From: Phycisphaerales bacterium
Lineage (GTDB): Bacteria > Planctomycetota > Phycisphaerae > Phycisphaerales > SM1A02
Assembly: GCA_022446795.1 (NCBI GenBank)
Contig: JAKVBX010000001.1
Span: forward strand, 288,107-352,106
Direction of reading: 5' to 3'
DNA: 64,000 nucleotides
The position numbers were made by a program, and so were the translations under genes. This document shows positions 8,163-16,649 of this stretch, piece after piece (position 1 is the stretch's first letter; each line of letters begins with the position of its first letter). Under the pieces are notes generated by a model, which worked only from the letters and a program-made list of their open reading frames with translations, ran no database searches and was not told the origin of the DNA.

Positions 8163-9578
8163 TCACAGGCTGGCAGAAACGAGCTGGGCCTCCTTCCACT
8201 TCTTGAGCTTCAGGCCAAGCGTTCGGACACCGATTCCCAGTGCCGCAGCACTGCGTTGGCGATGCCCGTTGAACCGTCGCAGCGTCGCGACGATGGCTTC
8301 CCGTTCGACTTCCTCCAACCGACGGCAATGGCCGTTGGACTCGCCCCCGTTGTCGCTGCTGGCGGGCACCGGCCGGGCCGCCACGTCCGAGGTCGTCCGA
8401 AGCCAGGGGGCGATCAGCGACTCCGTGATCATCTCACCTTCCGCGAGCACGGCCGCGCGTTCACAGATGTTCTCCAGTTCCCGCACGTTTCCGGGCCAGG
8501 CATAGGCCTGCAGACAGGCCAGGGCCTCGGTCGTGATCCGGCGGGGATCTCGGCCTTCCCGAACGGCCACCCGGCGAAGGAAGTGGTCCACAAGATCCGG
8601 AATGTCGTCAACATGGTCCCGCAGGGCCGGCATCGGCAGGGGCAGGACGTTGAGCCTGAAGTACAGGTCCTGGCGGAATCGACCCGCGTCGATCTCCGCC
8701 TCGAGGTTCCGGTTCGAAGTGGCCACGATCCGGACATCGGTGGATCTTGATTCGCTGGATCCGACGCGTTCGAAGGATCGTTCCTGGAGCACGCGCAGCA
8801 GCTTGGCCTGCGTGTCCGGCGCGATCTCGCTGATCTCGTCCAGGAGCAGGGTGCCACCGTCCGCCAGTTCGAACCGCCCCTTGCGCAGTCGATCCGCACC
8901 GGTGAAGGCCCCCTTCTCGTGGCCGAACAGTTCCGATTCCAGCAGGCTCGTCGACAGGGCCGCACAGTTCAGCGCCAGGAAGGGTGCCGAGGCTCGTGGG
9001 CTGTTGGCATGGATCCAGCGGGCCGCGACTTCCTTGCCCGTGCCGGATTCGCCGCAGATCAGGACCGTGCTGTGGCTGCCGGAAATCCGGCGGAGCTGGC
9101 CCCGGAGATCGTTCATTCGATCGCTGCCACCGACCAGGTCATGACCGCCACTGCCGCCACCCCCGACCGAAGCCACCTGCACCTTCAGCACCTGGTTCTC
9201 ACGGACGACGCGGGAATGCTCCACCGCGCGATCAACCGTCGCCAGCAGGTCATCCCCACTGAACGGCTTGGTGATGTAGTCCCAGGCGCCGCTCTTCATC
9301 GCGCCCACGGCGGTTTCCACCGTGGCGAACGCGGTCATCAGGATGACGGGAATGCGTTCATCCCGCTCGCGGACCGCCTGCATCAATGCCAGGCCATCCA
9401 TGCCGGGCATCTGCAGATCCGTGATGATCGCGTCGAACTCCCGGGCGGCCAGCCGCTCCAGCGCGGCTTCTCCCCCGCTGGCGGCCGTCACCGCATGACC
9501 CTTGCGTGACAGCATCGTGCCGACGCTGTCGCGCATGAGTTCCTTGTCATCAACCACCAGTATTCTCGCCATCATCAC
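8163..9578 (-). CDS. NtrC-family sigma-54-dependent response regulator (FlgR/FleR-like)
   Basis: 471 residues, or 469 if the third Met is used. The receiver domain (~4-120) has phospho-acceptor Asp54 in ITDLQMPG and Lys104 in TKPFS. The AAA+ domain has Walker A GESGTGKE (176-183) and the sigma-54 contact loop GAFTGA (223-228). The C-terminal Fis-type helix-turn-helix (~425-466) has RQRSAAALGIGVRTLGLKLK. It activates sigma-54 promoters on phosphorylation. Coupling by a 4-base overlap to the sensor kinase and the position before flgB suggest control of class II flagellar genes, as for FlgS/FlgR or FleS/FleR. Confidence 0.9.
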   Translation of the reverse strand: MMMARILVVDDKELMRDSVGTMLSRKGHAVTAASGGEAALERLAAREFDAIITDLQMPGMDGLALMQAVRERDERIPVILMTAFATVETAVGAMKSGAWDYITKPFSGDDLLATVDRAVEHSRVVRENQVLKVQVASVGGGGSGGHDLVGGSDRMNDLRGQLRRISGSHSTVLICGESGTGKEVAARWIHANSPRASAPFLALNCAALSTSLLESELFGHEKGAFTGADRLRKGRFELADGGTLLLDEISEIAPDTQAKLLRVLQERSFERVGSSESRSTDVRIVATSNRNLEAEIDAGRFRQDLYFRLNVLPLPMPALRDHVDDIPDLVDHFLRRVAVREGRDPRRITTEALACLQAYAWPGNVRELENICERAAVLAEGEMITESLIAPWLRTTSDVAARPVPASSDNGGESNGHCRRLEEVEREAIVATLRRFNGHRQRSAAALGIGVRTLGLKLKKWKEAQLVSASL

Positions 9579-10522
9579 TCCTCGAGTTCGCCGGTCTCCA
9601 CGAGCGCGCCGCGGAGTTCCAGGACGGGTACATGCACTTCAAAGATCGATCCGCCACCCTCCCGCGGGGCCACGACGATGTCGCCATCGTGCGCGTCCAC
9701 GACGCGGTGCGCGATGGCCAGGCCCAATCCCGTCCCGGTGGGACGCGTGGTGAAGAACGGGTTGAACAGCCGGTGCACGAGATCCTCCGGGATCCCGCAC
9801 CCCCGGTCGGCGATTCCGATCGACACGATCGGTCGCCGATCACCTTCGACACGGAGGCGGCGAAGCAGGCGGGATTCCAGTCGAACGACCCGATCGGCCT
9901 CGGGCGCCGCCTCCATCGATTCCACAGCATTACGAACGATGTTCCCGATCGCCTGCACCATCAGGGTCGGATCCGCGGCAATCACCAGGTCATCGGCCGG
10001 GATATCCCGCTCGACCCGGGCCGAGTGCATGGCCAACAGGCCCTCGGCATCCTGCAGGACACGATCAACGATGGCTCCGACGGTCAACGGTTCGGTCTGA
10101 ACCGAGGTGTTCCGGGCAAACTGCAGAACATCACGCACGATCGCGTCGAGACCACGGACCGCGGTCCCGATCTTCTGGCAGACCGCCAGCGAATCGGGTC
10201 GGTCATCCAGTTCCTCGACGAGAATCTGCGCGTAGAGTTGGATGCTGCCGAGCGGATTGCGGATCTCATGGGCGATTCCGGCTGCCATCTCACCCAGGGC
10301 CGCCAGCTGCTGCGATCGCCGCAGTTGGTCGTTGGCCTCGGCCAGTTCATGTTCCAGTGTCTGGACCTGGTTGTTCAGGGCCTCGTGGGTCGCATGCAGT
10401 CGCTCCGCCGTCGAGTTGAAGGACTGCATGAGGTCCTGCAGTTGATCGACACCGATCCCGGTTTCAGCGCGGTCAATACGATCATGTCCCTGCGGTGTCG
10501 CGAGTTGTCTTGATCCTGACAT
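9575..10522 (-). CDS. Cytoplasmic sensor histidine kinase (FleS/FlgS-like)
   Basis: 315 residues from the ATG at 10522, chosen because it lies just 2 bases after the stop of the upstream gene; a longer frame to 10627 would overlap it. A coiled coil (~25-70) precedes the HisKA dimerisation helix with GIAHEIRNPLGSIQLYAQ (phospho-His). The HATPase domain has the N box (IVRNAVESM), G1 (DRGCGIP) and G2 (GTGLGLAIAHRVV). No membrane helix or sensory domain is visible, so it senses an internal cue, plausibly basal-body completion. The response regulator overlaps it by 4 bases. Confidence 0.88.
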   Translation of the reverse strand: MSGSRQLATPQGHDRIDRAETGIGVDQLQDLMQSFNSTAERLHATHEALNNQVQTLEHELAEANDQLRRSQQLAALGEMAAGIAHEIRNPLGSIQLYAQILVEELDDRPDSLAVCQKIGTAVRGLDAIVRDVLQFARNTSVQTEPLTVGAIVDRVLQDAEGLLAMHSARVERDIPADDLVIAADPTLMVQAIGNIVRNAVESMEAAPEADRVVRLESRLLRRLRVEGDRRPIVSIGIADRGCGIPEDLVHRLFNPFFTTRPTGTGLGLAIAHRVVDAHDGDIVVAPREGGGSIFEVHVPVLELRGALVETGELEE

Positions 10523-10524
10523 GA

Positions 10525-11016
10525 TCAGCCTCTCGCATCCGTGAATCGAGCCGCAGGGGCCCCGGGGGCGTGGTAGCCGGCATGCGCCGACGCCGCTGTT
10601 GCCACCTGTTCCAGTTCCGTCCGGCACCGGGTCCGGTGCTGCTCCAGCATTCGCGTGTCGTCCAGGTCGATGGCGGCAATCTCGCCCACGAGTTCACGGA
10701 CTGAATTGACGCGGGTCCGCAGGTCCGCACGAATGTCATCAGGGAGGCCATCAACCTCCTGCTGCAATCGGGACATGGCCGGCGCCATGCCGCTTCGCAC
10801 CTCGTCGAGTTGCTTCACCAGGTCCTGTCGCGACTGGATCAGGGCCAGGAGTGAATCATGCTGGCCGGACTCGATGAGTGATCCCTGCGATGACGCGAGT
10901 TGCCGGATCTGCTCCAGCAGCGTGCGCTGCGTCTCCAGGCCCAGCGAGACGTCGTGGATCGAGCGTCGGGCCTCCTGGTCAGCTGGTCCCCGGGATGATC
11001 CATGGGCCGCGGTCAT
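10525..11016 (-). CDS. FlgN-like flagellar chaperone
   Basis: 163 residues, helical throughout, with LLALIQSRQDLVKQLDEV in the middle resembling the FlgN helix that precedes its substrate-binding tail. The C-terminal ~25 residues are Ala/Gly-rich and probably disordered. FlgN escorts hook-filament junction proteins FlgK and FlgL. It sits between the TPR gene (4-base overlap) and the sensor kinase. Sequence conservation in this family is low, so the name rests on context as much as on residues. Confidence 0.55.
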   Translation of the reverse strand: MTAAHGSSRGPADQEARRSIHDVSLGLETQRTLLEQIRQLASSQGSLIESGQHDSLLALIQSRQDLVKQLDEVRSGMAPAMSRLQQEVDGLPDDIRADLRTRVNSVRELVGEIAAIDLDDTRMLEQHRTRCRTELEQVATAASAHAGYHAPGAPAARFTDARG

Positions 11017-13481
11017 GGTCCGTCCTCCACTCCTGCGTAGAGCGACGAACCCACTGGAACGGTGTCCATCCAGCGTTCCCAGACCTCCCGGCTCATGAAG
11101 CCGTCCTCGCGATCAAGAACGTCATCCGGCAGTGAATCCAACCGGGCCAACGCACGCCGATGCGCCGCATCGGCTCGTTCCCGCTGGCCGAGCCTGGTCC
11201 AGGCGGTCGCCACCTGCACCAATGCATGCATGGCCGCGGGGTGATCGGGCCAGGTCCGGGCCACGGACTCGTACCCCGCGATCGCCTCCTGCAGGCGACC
11301 CGTCTCGAGCAGGCAGTCGGCTCGCGATACGGCGGCAGCGCGGTGCATGCCGCGGCTCATCGCCGTCGGGTCGAGCTCATCCGCCAGTCTCTCCATGACC
11401 TGTTCGAACGTCACCGCCGCTTCCCAGAGGTTGGCCAGTCGATCCGCCTCGAGTCCTTGCCGAGTCGACGGGGTCAGCGTCTCCGTGGCCAGTCGAACAT
11501 CGATGTCCAGGGCCAGGGCGCGTCGCGCGGACGCGATATCGAACAGCACGGCTGTTGCCTCGGAATGCTCCGGCCACCGATCCGCGGCTTCACGCAATCG
11601 GCTGACGGCCTCGGGGTAGTCCCCTGCCGCAGCACAGAGGCGACCGAGCATGACGAGCGTCTCGCGGTAGTCCGGTGCGCCCGGCGTCAACGGCGTCTCA
11701 CCATCGACAACGGACTGCAATCGGCAGCGGGCATCGTCGTCCCGGCCCATGGCCAGCAGGCATCGGGCCGAGGGCACGTAGGACCGAGTGGCCTGGAGGC
11801 TCCGCGGATGGTCTCCGATGATGGTGTCATACCAGTCGGTTGCTTCCTCCCAGAACAACTCGGCTTCCATCGCCTGGGCCATGTGGAACATGGCCTCGAT
11901 CCGACGTGGATCGCGTTCATCGCGGGCGTTGACGTAATCCAGGAAGACCGCGGCAGCCGCCTGTTGTTGACCAGCGGCATCCAGGTGAACGCCCGCCTGG
12001 AACATGGCATTCGCCCAGGCTTCGTCATCCGCAGCCGCTTCGCGCTCCGCGGCCGCGGCCGCCAGGTGGGCCTGCCCCGCTTCCGCATGCAGCGCCAGCA
12101 CGGTCGCCCACGCCTCGTCATCCCAGTCGGCGTTGCGTTGATCCAGGACCGCGGTCCGCTCGGCGGCAACCTGTCCGGCCGCAACCGCCAGGGCCGTCGA
12201 AATCCGGGCACTGCGATGGTCCGCGGGCCGCAGCGACGCGGCCAACCGAGCCATGTCCAACGCATGCTCGGTGCGGGCATGGGTCAGGGCCGCCTCGAAC
12301 CGATCGAGCAGGATTGATTCCAATGATGCGACGTCCACGTCACGATGACCGTCACCTCGCTCCAGTCGACGAGCTACCTCGCCGAAGTGCTGCATCGCCC
12401 CCTCGAGATCACCCAGTTCATCCAGCATTCGAGCATGACCGACCAGGGCCGCCAGCATGCTGTCAGCCGCGGGATACTCGGTCATGGAGCGGGCATACCA
12501 GTCTCGAGCAGTCTCGAGGTCTCCGCCCTGCGCCTTGATGTCACCCAGGAGCACCATGGCCTCACCGCGAATCGGATCGAGCGAGGCCGCGAGGTTCAGT
12601 CCGGCGTGGAGAGGAGGCTCCGCTGCTGCCGGTCGAGCGAGGTCTCGCTGGGATCGACCCAGGAGGATCAGCAGCGTCGGAGAGGCCGCCTCGCCCCGAC
12701 CTTCCAGCCGGCGGATGTCGCGATGCAATCCCATGGCTGCGGCGGCGGGATCACCCGCATCGAGCCGGATACCCGCGATGGACGCCGCGGCCCATTCCAT
12801 GTCGTCGCGTACGGCCAGGGGATCATCTCGCAGGTCCCGGAGGATCCGCAGGCGACGATCGCCCGCGATACCAGGTTGCTGCTCCACGGCTCGCGCGAGC
12901 GCCGAGCGGACCATCATCGCCCGCAGCGGTATGGTCTCATCAGGCATCGCGGCAAGCGATTCCAGCGCGGCCTCGGCGGCCGCGTACTCGCCCACGACGA
13001 CCCGGGCCATGGCCAGGTTCTCCCAATCTGATCCAGACAAGTCCCACTGGCTGGCCTTGGCCGACTCCAGGTGCTTGATGATCCGCTCCGCGTTTGCTGG
13101 TTCCCAGCCACCGAGTCGGTCCTGCCTGGCCCGGACCAGGTCTGCGGCGAGCGCGTGATACCGCGCACCGACGGCCATTCCCAATTCCGCACCCGGTGCC
13201 ATGACCGACTCCAGGTGCATCTGCCCGTCATCCAGGCGACCCTCGGCGATCGCGGCCTCGGCCTGGTCGAGCAGGTCTTCAGGTGAAGGTGGTCCTGACA
13301 GCATGTTGACGGCAATTGCTGCGACCAGGATCGCGGTCGCGGAGGCCATCAGTCCCAGGGGCCACCAACGGCGAAAGCCCGTGGGCTTCACGGGTGCAGG
13401 TGAGCCACCTTGGGGCCCCAGGAGGGTATGTCGCTCACGATCGCCCGGAACCTCCATGTCCCAGGCCGGGTCGTCGGCCAT
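11013..13481 (-). CDS. Large TPR-repeat membrane-anchored protein
   Basis: 822 residues from the ATG at 13481, chosen because AAAGGGGA lies ~8 bases upstream; an in-frame start at 13565 would add 28 residues. A cytoplasmic N-terminus of ~33 residues is followed by one membrane helix (WWPLGLMASATAILVAAIAVNML) and then ~740 residues of tetratricopeptide-like helix pairs rich in Ala, with elements such as DLETARDWYARSMTEYPAADSM. TPR arrays are protein-interaction scaffolds. It is the first gene of the operon that carries flgN-like, kinase and regulator genes, so a role in flagellar assembly or sensing is possible. No enzyme domain is seen. Confidence 0.7.
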   Translation of the reverse strand: MADDPAWDMEVPGDRERHTLLGPQGGSPAPVKPTGFRRWWPLGLMASATAILVAAIAVNMLSGPPSPEDLLDQAEAAIAEGRLDDGQMHLESVMAPGAELGMAVGARYHALAADLVRARQDRLGGWEPANAERIIKHLESAKASQWDLSGSDWENLAMARVVVGEYAAAEAALESLAAMPDETIPLRAMMVRSALARAVEQQPGIAGDRRLRILRDLRDDPLAVRDDMEWAAASIAGIRLDAGDPAAAAMGLHRDIRRLEGRGEAASPTLLILLGRSQRDLARPAAAEPPLHAGLNLAASLDPIRGEAMVLLGDIKAQGGDLETARDWYARSMTEYPAADSMLAALVGHARMLDELGDLEGAMQHFGEVARRLERGDGHRDVDVASLESILLDRFEAALTHARTEHALDMARLAASLRPADHRSARISTALAVAAGQVAAERTAVLDQRNADWDDEAWATVLALHAEAGQAHLAAAAAEREAAADDEAWANAMFQAGVHLDAAGQQQAAAAVFLDYVNARDERDPRRIEAMFHMAQAMEAELFWEEATDWYDTIIGDHPRSLQATRSYVPSARCLLAMGRDDDARCRLQSVVDGETPLTPGAPDYRETLVMLGRLCAAAGDYPEAVSRLREAADRWPEHSEATAVLFDIASARRALALDIDVRLATETLTPSTRQGLEADRLANLWEAAVTFEQVMERLADELDPTAMSRGMHRAAAVSRADCLLETGRLQEAIAGYESVARTWPDHPAAMHALVQVATAWTRLGQRERADAAHRRALARLDSLPDDVLDREDGFMSREVWERWMDTVPVGSSLYAGVEDGP

Positions 13482-13581
13482 CCTTGCCGTCCCCTTTCGA
13501 TCACCGCGAGAGGCGATCCGCTCATCCTGAGCGTGTACGGGGTCATGTTGACGCGGTGACTCCATTCACCGCTGAAGTGAT

Positions 13582-13589
13582 GTATCGGC
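13582..13589 (-). promoter_or_regulatory. Possible sigma-28-type -10 element
   Basis: The minus strand reads GCCGATAC, 7 of 8 bases of the flagellar sigma-28 -10 consensus GCCGATAA, about 100 bases upstream of the TPR gene that heads the flagellar regulatory operon. The expected TAAA box is only approximated by GAAA 12 bases upstream, a shorter spacer than usual, so this is weak. Confidence 0.25.
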
Positions 13590-13629
13590 GGGGATTGTGG
13601 GTTTCCATGAGCAATGCGGGGGGTCCGGG

Positions 13630-13655
13630 CAGGTCAAACCAGCCGCGGTGACCTG
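13630..13655 (-). terminator. Hairpin just after the RDD gene
   Basis: CAGGTCA (13630-13636) pairs with TGACCTG (13649-13655), a perfect 7-bp stem with a 12-base loop. It begins 4 bases after the stop codon of the upstream RDD gene in the direction of transcription. There is no clear T run, so it is either a weak or factor-assisted terminator separating the envelope operon from the flagellar operon. Confidence 0.35.
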
Positions 13656-13658
13656 GAT

Positions 13659-15143
13659 TCAACCGTCCTCATCACTAGCTTCAGCCGGTGGCTGGGACCG
13701 GACGACGACAATCCGGGCCGCCTGATCGGCCGCGCTCTGCAACCCGGGCGGCCTCAGGGCCGTGACCGCCAGCACCGGCAGAAGAAGGATCATCCCCTTG
13801 AGCAGGGTTCGCAGGATCAGCCGTGAGCCCGACGGGCGTGACCCGTCCTCGCGGACCAATCCAGCCCCGGCAAGCATCTTGCCCGGGCTCGTTGCGACCA
13901 GCAGTTCCCAGGCCAGGGTCCAGCCACAGGTGATCCCCACGAGTGTCGCGTAGATCACCCACTCGCTGGCATCCAGCGACAGGAACACGGCATCAATGAG
14001 CAGTCGAAACTCGCCCTCGCCCCAGGTGAAGACCACGACCAATCCCGGCAGGGCATCGATGAACAGGGCCAGGAGGCGGGTCACCGGTGGCAAGGGGCCA
14101 AGATCGGCCGGCAGGGACAGTTGGTCCGGCCGACCACGCAAGAGGACCAGGAGCACGATCGCCGAAGCCGTAAAGGCCACCAGGACCGGCCAGACTCCAA
14201 TGCCCAGTGGTGAACCGGGCTGGTATGACATCCAGGGACCTTGCGTTCCTGTCAACGGGTCGAACGCGCTCACCTCGAGGGACTCCCCCACGCGACCCAG
14301 GGCCGGTCGACCTCGGAGTGCAAGAACTGACCACGAGTCACCTTCCGCTGGTGACCAGGAACCCAGTTGAGCCAGTCCGCCAGGTTGGGCATAGGCAAGA
14401 GCCACCCGCTCGGCTGCTGGCTGTGTCGAGATCACCAGCCGCCCGCCGACGGTAGCCAGGTCCAGAACTGGTCCCGTCGCGGCGTAGCGGGTGGGCCCGG
14501 TCCAGTCCGTGCCCTCCTGCCACCAGAGATCCACGTTGTCATCATGGGAAGCCACCAGGACCAGTCGATCATCATCGAGCCCCAGCCGCAGGCTGGACCC
14601 GGGGTCCATCGTCGGCACGTCCACCACCTCCCACCGACCACGGCGAAGCCGCTGCACTGACCAGGTGCCTCCGTCATGGGACAGCAACACGGCAGGACCG
14701 GTAGATGTCGCCACCATGTCCACCGGTGTACCAGGCGACCCAACATCAGTCTGGATGTCCGGGAGAACGCCCAGGCCCGTCCGGGGCTCGGCGATGTACC
14801 GCTCGATCCGGTCGTTCCACCCGACCCGCAGGACTCGGACCGGAACCTGTGCGGGTCGGTCCTGGCGTGGTTGCAGGGTCAGCCAGACCGAGTGATCCAG
14901 GGTCGCCAACGTGGTGGGCTTCTGGTCGAATCGTCGCAACGTGTGGTACACGCCTGGTTCATCCTGACGGCCATGGTGAGCCAGGGCCCATTCCGGAACA
15001 CCATCGATGGTCGCCTTCTCGGGTACGACGAACCAGGCGTTGTTCTCTCCACCGGCAACCAGCAGGTCCGCCGCCTTCAGTGGCGCGACCATCAGGCTCA
15101 TGGTGACCAGGCCGACGAGCAGGCGAACCATGTCAGCGACCAT
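13659..15143 (-). CDS. Secreted-domain/RDD-family membrane protein
   Basis: 494 residues. A signal peptide (1-24, ending LKA) leads into ~290 residues of beta-rich repeats (VWLTLQPRQ, AVLLSHDGGTWSVQRL, RLVISTQPA) that look like WD40/beta-propeller blades outside the cytoplasm. Then come a membrane helix (IGVWPVLVAFTASAIVLLVLL) and an RDD domain beginning PPVTRLLALFIDALPG with the Arg and paired Asp that name the family, followed by GKMLAGAGLVREDGS. Function is unknown. It follows the lipoprotein gene with an 11-base overlap, so the two probably act together in the envelope. Confidence 0.72.
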   Translation of the reverse strand: MVADMVRLLVGLVTMSLMVAPLKAADLLVAGGENNAWFVVPEKATIDGVPEWALAHHGRQDEPGVYHTLRRFDQKPTTLATLDHSVWLTLQPRQDRPAQVPVRVLRVGWNDRIERYIAEPRTGLGVLPDIQTDVGSPGTPVDMVATSTGPAVLLSHDGGTWSVQRLRRGRWEVVDVPTMDPGSSLRLGLDDDRLVLVASHDDNVDLWWQEGTDWTGPTRYAATGPVLDLATVGGRLVISTQPAAERVALAYAQPGGLAQLGSWSPAEGDSWSVLALRGRPALGRVGESLEVSAFDPLTGTQGPWMSYQPGSPLGIGVWPVLVAFTASAIVLLVLLRGRPDQLSLPADLGPLPPVTRLLALFIDALPGLVVVFTWGEGEFRLLIDAVFLSLDASEWVIYATLVGITCGWTLAWELLVATSPGKMLAGAGLVREDGSRPSGSRLILRTLLKGMILLLPVLAVTALRPPGLQSAADQAARIVVVRSQPPAEASDEDG

Positions 15144-16032
15144 CCGATGTTGAATTGGGCGTTCCCGGTCCGACCAGGGGCTCCTCGATCTCGGGCCGCA
15201 GGGCCTGCTTGAGGATCTCCAGGTCGAAGACGCGGTCCATTGGCTGATCCGCCATGTCCGTACTGAGGCCCTCGAAACTGAACCGCGCGGAGTTGCCCGA
15301 CTCGGGCAGATCCCGGATATCCATCACGCCAGAGACGATCGGCGACCCCAGTGACGAGCGACCCGGGATCTCGATTCGCTTCAGCCGTCGAGCCCGCGAC
15401 GAGACGACTCGGCCACGGGTTCCATTGGCGTTGACCAGCTCAACCCGCAGGGGTTGCCAGGTCTCGCTGGCGACGTGCAGGCGAAGTCGCCGTTCGTCAT
15501 CCGTGTCCAGCCGAGTTTCGAGCCACCAGGTGCCGTCCTCGCCTCGTCGCAGGCTCGTGACCTCGCTGGCTGGTGGTGGCGGGACCATGCCGAGTCCGGC
15601 CCGGAGCATCCGGGTGGTGTCCAGGACGCTTGTCTCTCCGGCCGACTGGGCGCGACGCACCCGGTCCATCGAATCAACGGCCAGTCGGCGCGGTCGACCG
15701 GAGAGGTCGAAGACCCAGGCCATCCGGCCGTCGGTACCAATCCAGAAATAAGGTTCGCCCAGCTTCGATATCCGCATGGCCAGGCGGTCGGGACCATCGA
15801 TCCAGAACTCCATGTCGCCCTGCTCGAAGTGATCACCATCCGCATCGGTCCATCGCAGTTCGACGATGCCGTATCCATGCAGTCGCTGCAGCAACTGGGA
15901 CCGCTCATCCAGGCCGCGGAGAACCGTCATGACATCGGCCCCCGTGGAGGCGGTCGGGCGCTCGGGCTCAGGCGTCGCGTGACACCCGAGGGCCAGTCCC
16001 ACCACCGCCAAAAGCAGGGCCTGCCAGCGCAT
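15133..16032 (-). CDS. Lipoprotein with LolA-like fold
   Basis: 299 residues. The N-terminus MRWQALLLAVVGLALGCHA has a signal peptide and lipobox LALGC, with lipidation predicted at Cys17. The rest contains beta-rich segments (FEQGDMEFWIDGPDRLAMR, EPYFWIGTDGRMAWVFDL) like the LolA/LppX half-barrel that binds lipids or lipoproteins. It starts 2 bases after the preceding gene and overlaps the RDD gene. The family assignment is by appearance only. Confidence 0.6.
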   Translation of the reverse strand: MRWQALLLAVVGLALGCHATPEPERPTASTGADVMTVLRGLDERSQLLQRLHGYGIVELRWTDADGDHFEQGDMEFWIDGPDRLAMRISKLGEPYFWIGTDGRMAWVFDLSGRPRRLAVDSMDRVRRAQSAGETSVLDTTRMLRAGLGMVPPPPASEVTSLRRGEDGTWWLETRLDTDDERRLRLHVASETWQPLRVELVNANGTRGRVVSSRARRLKRIEIPGRSSLGSPIVSGVMDIRDLPESGNSARFSFEGLSTDMADQPMDRVFDLEILKQALRPEIEEPLVGPGTPNSTSDGR

Positions 16033-16034
16033 GG

Positions 16035-16547
16035 CTACAGGTCGGATTCAAGGACTTCGGACAGTTGTTCACTCAGGGCCAGCACGTCGTCATCTCCCAG
16101 GCCCGGGTCCACGACTTCCACCGGCGGGGCCTCCGGCGTTGAGCCGCGTGGCCGCATGAGCCAGGTGACCACGCCGTCTTCTTCCTGCCGCCCCAGGAAC
16201 CGCAGCAACCGCTTCCGCATGAGGATCAGCGCGAGCACGAATCGAATCGCCACACGGCGAGGGGCTTCGTCCTCGGCAAGCTGCTCAAAGATCGTGACCA
16301 GGACCGTGTCATCAACCAGCTGGGTCTTGCGGTCATCGCCTTCCGGGACGCGGGTCCGCCAGAAGCTGAACAGGCCGTCGGGCCGAGCCCCTTCTTCCCA
16401 GGCCGACATGGCGAAATCGAACCGCTTGAGACCTTCATCCTCGACCTCGCAGAGCGTGGCCATGCAGGTGGTTCCGGGTTCCAGCTCCACTTCCGTGGCA
16501 GCACACCGACCGGTCGACCGGGTCACGGGATAGCGTCCGTCAAGCAT
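16035..16547 (-). CDS. Conserved hypothetical protein, first gene of envelope operon
   Basis: 170 residues, no signal peptide. It opens MLDGRYPVTRSTGRCAATE, with CAATEVELEPGTTCMATLCE suggesting a Cys-containing beta sheet, then a helical segment RRVAIRFVLALILMRKRLLR and a tail rich in acidic and Leu residues. I do not recognise a family. Its ATG lies exactly 6 bases after TAGGAT, fitting a leaderless mRNA. The two genes after it encode envelope proteins. Confidence 0.6.
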   Translation of the reverse strand: MLDGRYPVTRSTGRCAATEVELEPGTTCMATLCEVEDEGLKRFDFAMSAWEEGARPDGLFSFWRTRVPEGDDRKTQLVDDTVLVTIFEQLAEDEAPRRVAIRFVLALILMRKRLLRFLGRQEEDGVVTWLMRPRGSTPEAPPVEVVDPGLGDDDVLALSEQLSEVLESDL

Positions 16548-16553
16548 CTCCGG

Positions 16554-16559
16554 ATCCTA
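16554..16559 (-). promoter_or_regulatory. -10 element TAGGAT for gene at 16547
   Basis: TAGGAT on the minus strand, then 6 bases, then ATG. If used as a -10 element the message would begin at the start codon. No recognisable -35 box. Confidence 0.5.
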
Positions 16560-16610
16560 TGCCCATCCGGGCGGCGGTGCACGGTCATGGGGCGAGACGC
16601 CCCCGAGGGG

Positions 16611-16616
16611 TATACT
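16611..16616 (+). promoter_or_regulatory. Candidate -10 element TATACT for cdaA
   Basis: TATACT lies 33 bases before the cdaA start, with a GC-rich 6-bp hairpin (GGGGCG-AGA-CGCCCC) just upstream in place of a clear -35 box. Confidence 0.4.
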
Positions 16617-16649
16617 TTCCTTTGAGCAGCCCTGGAGGGCCTCAAGGCC

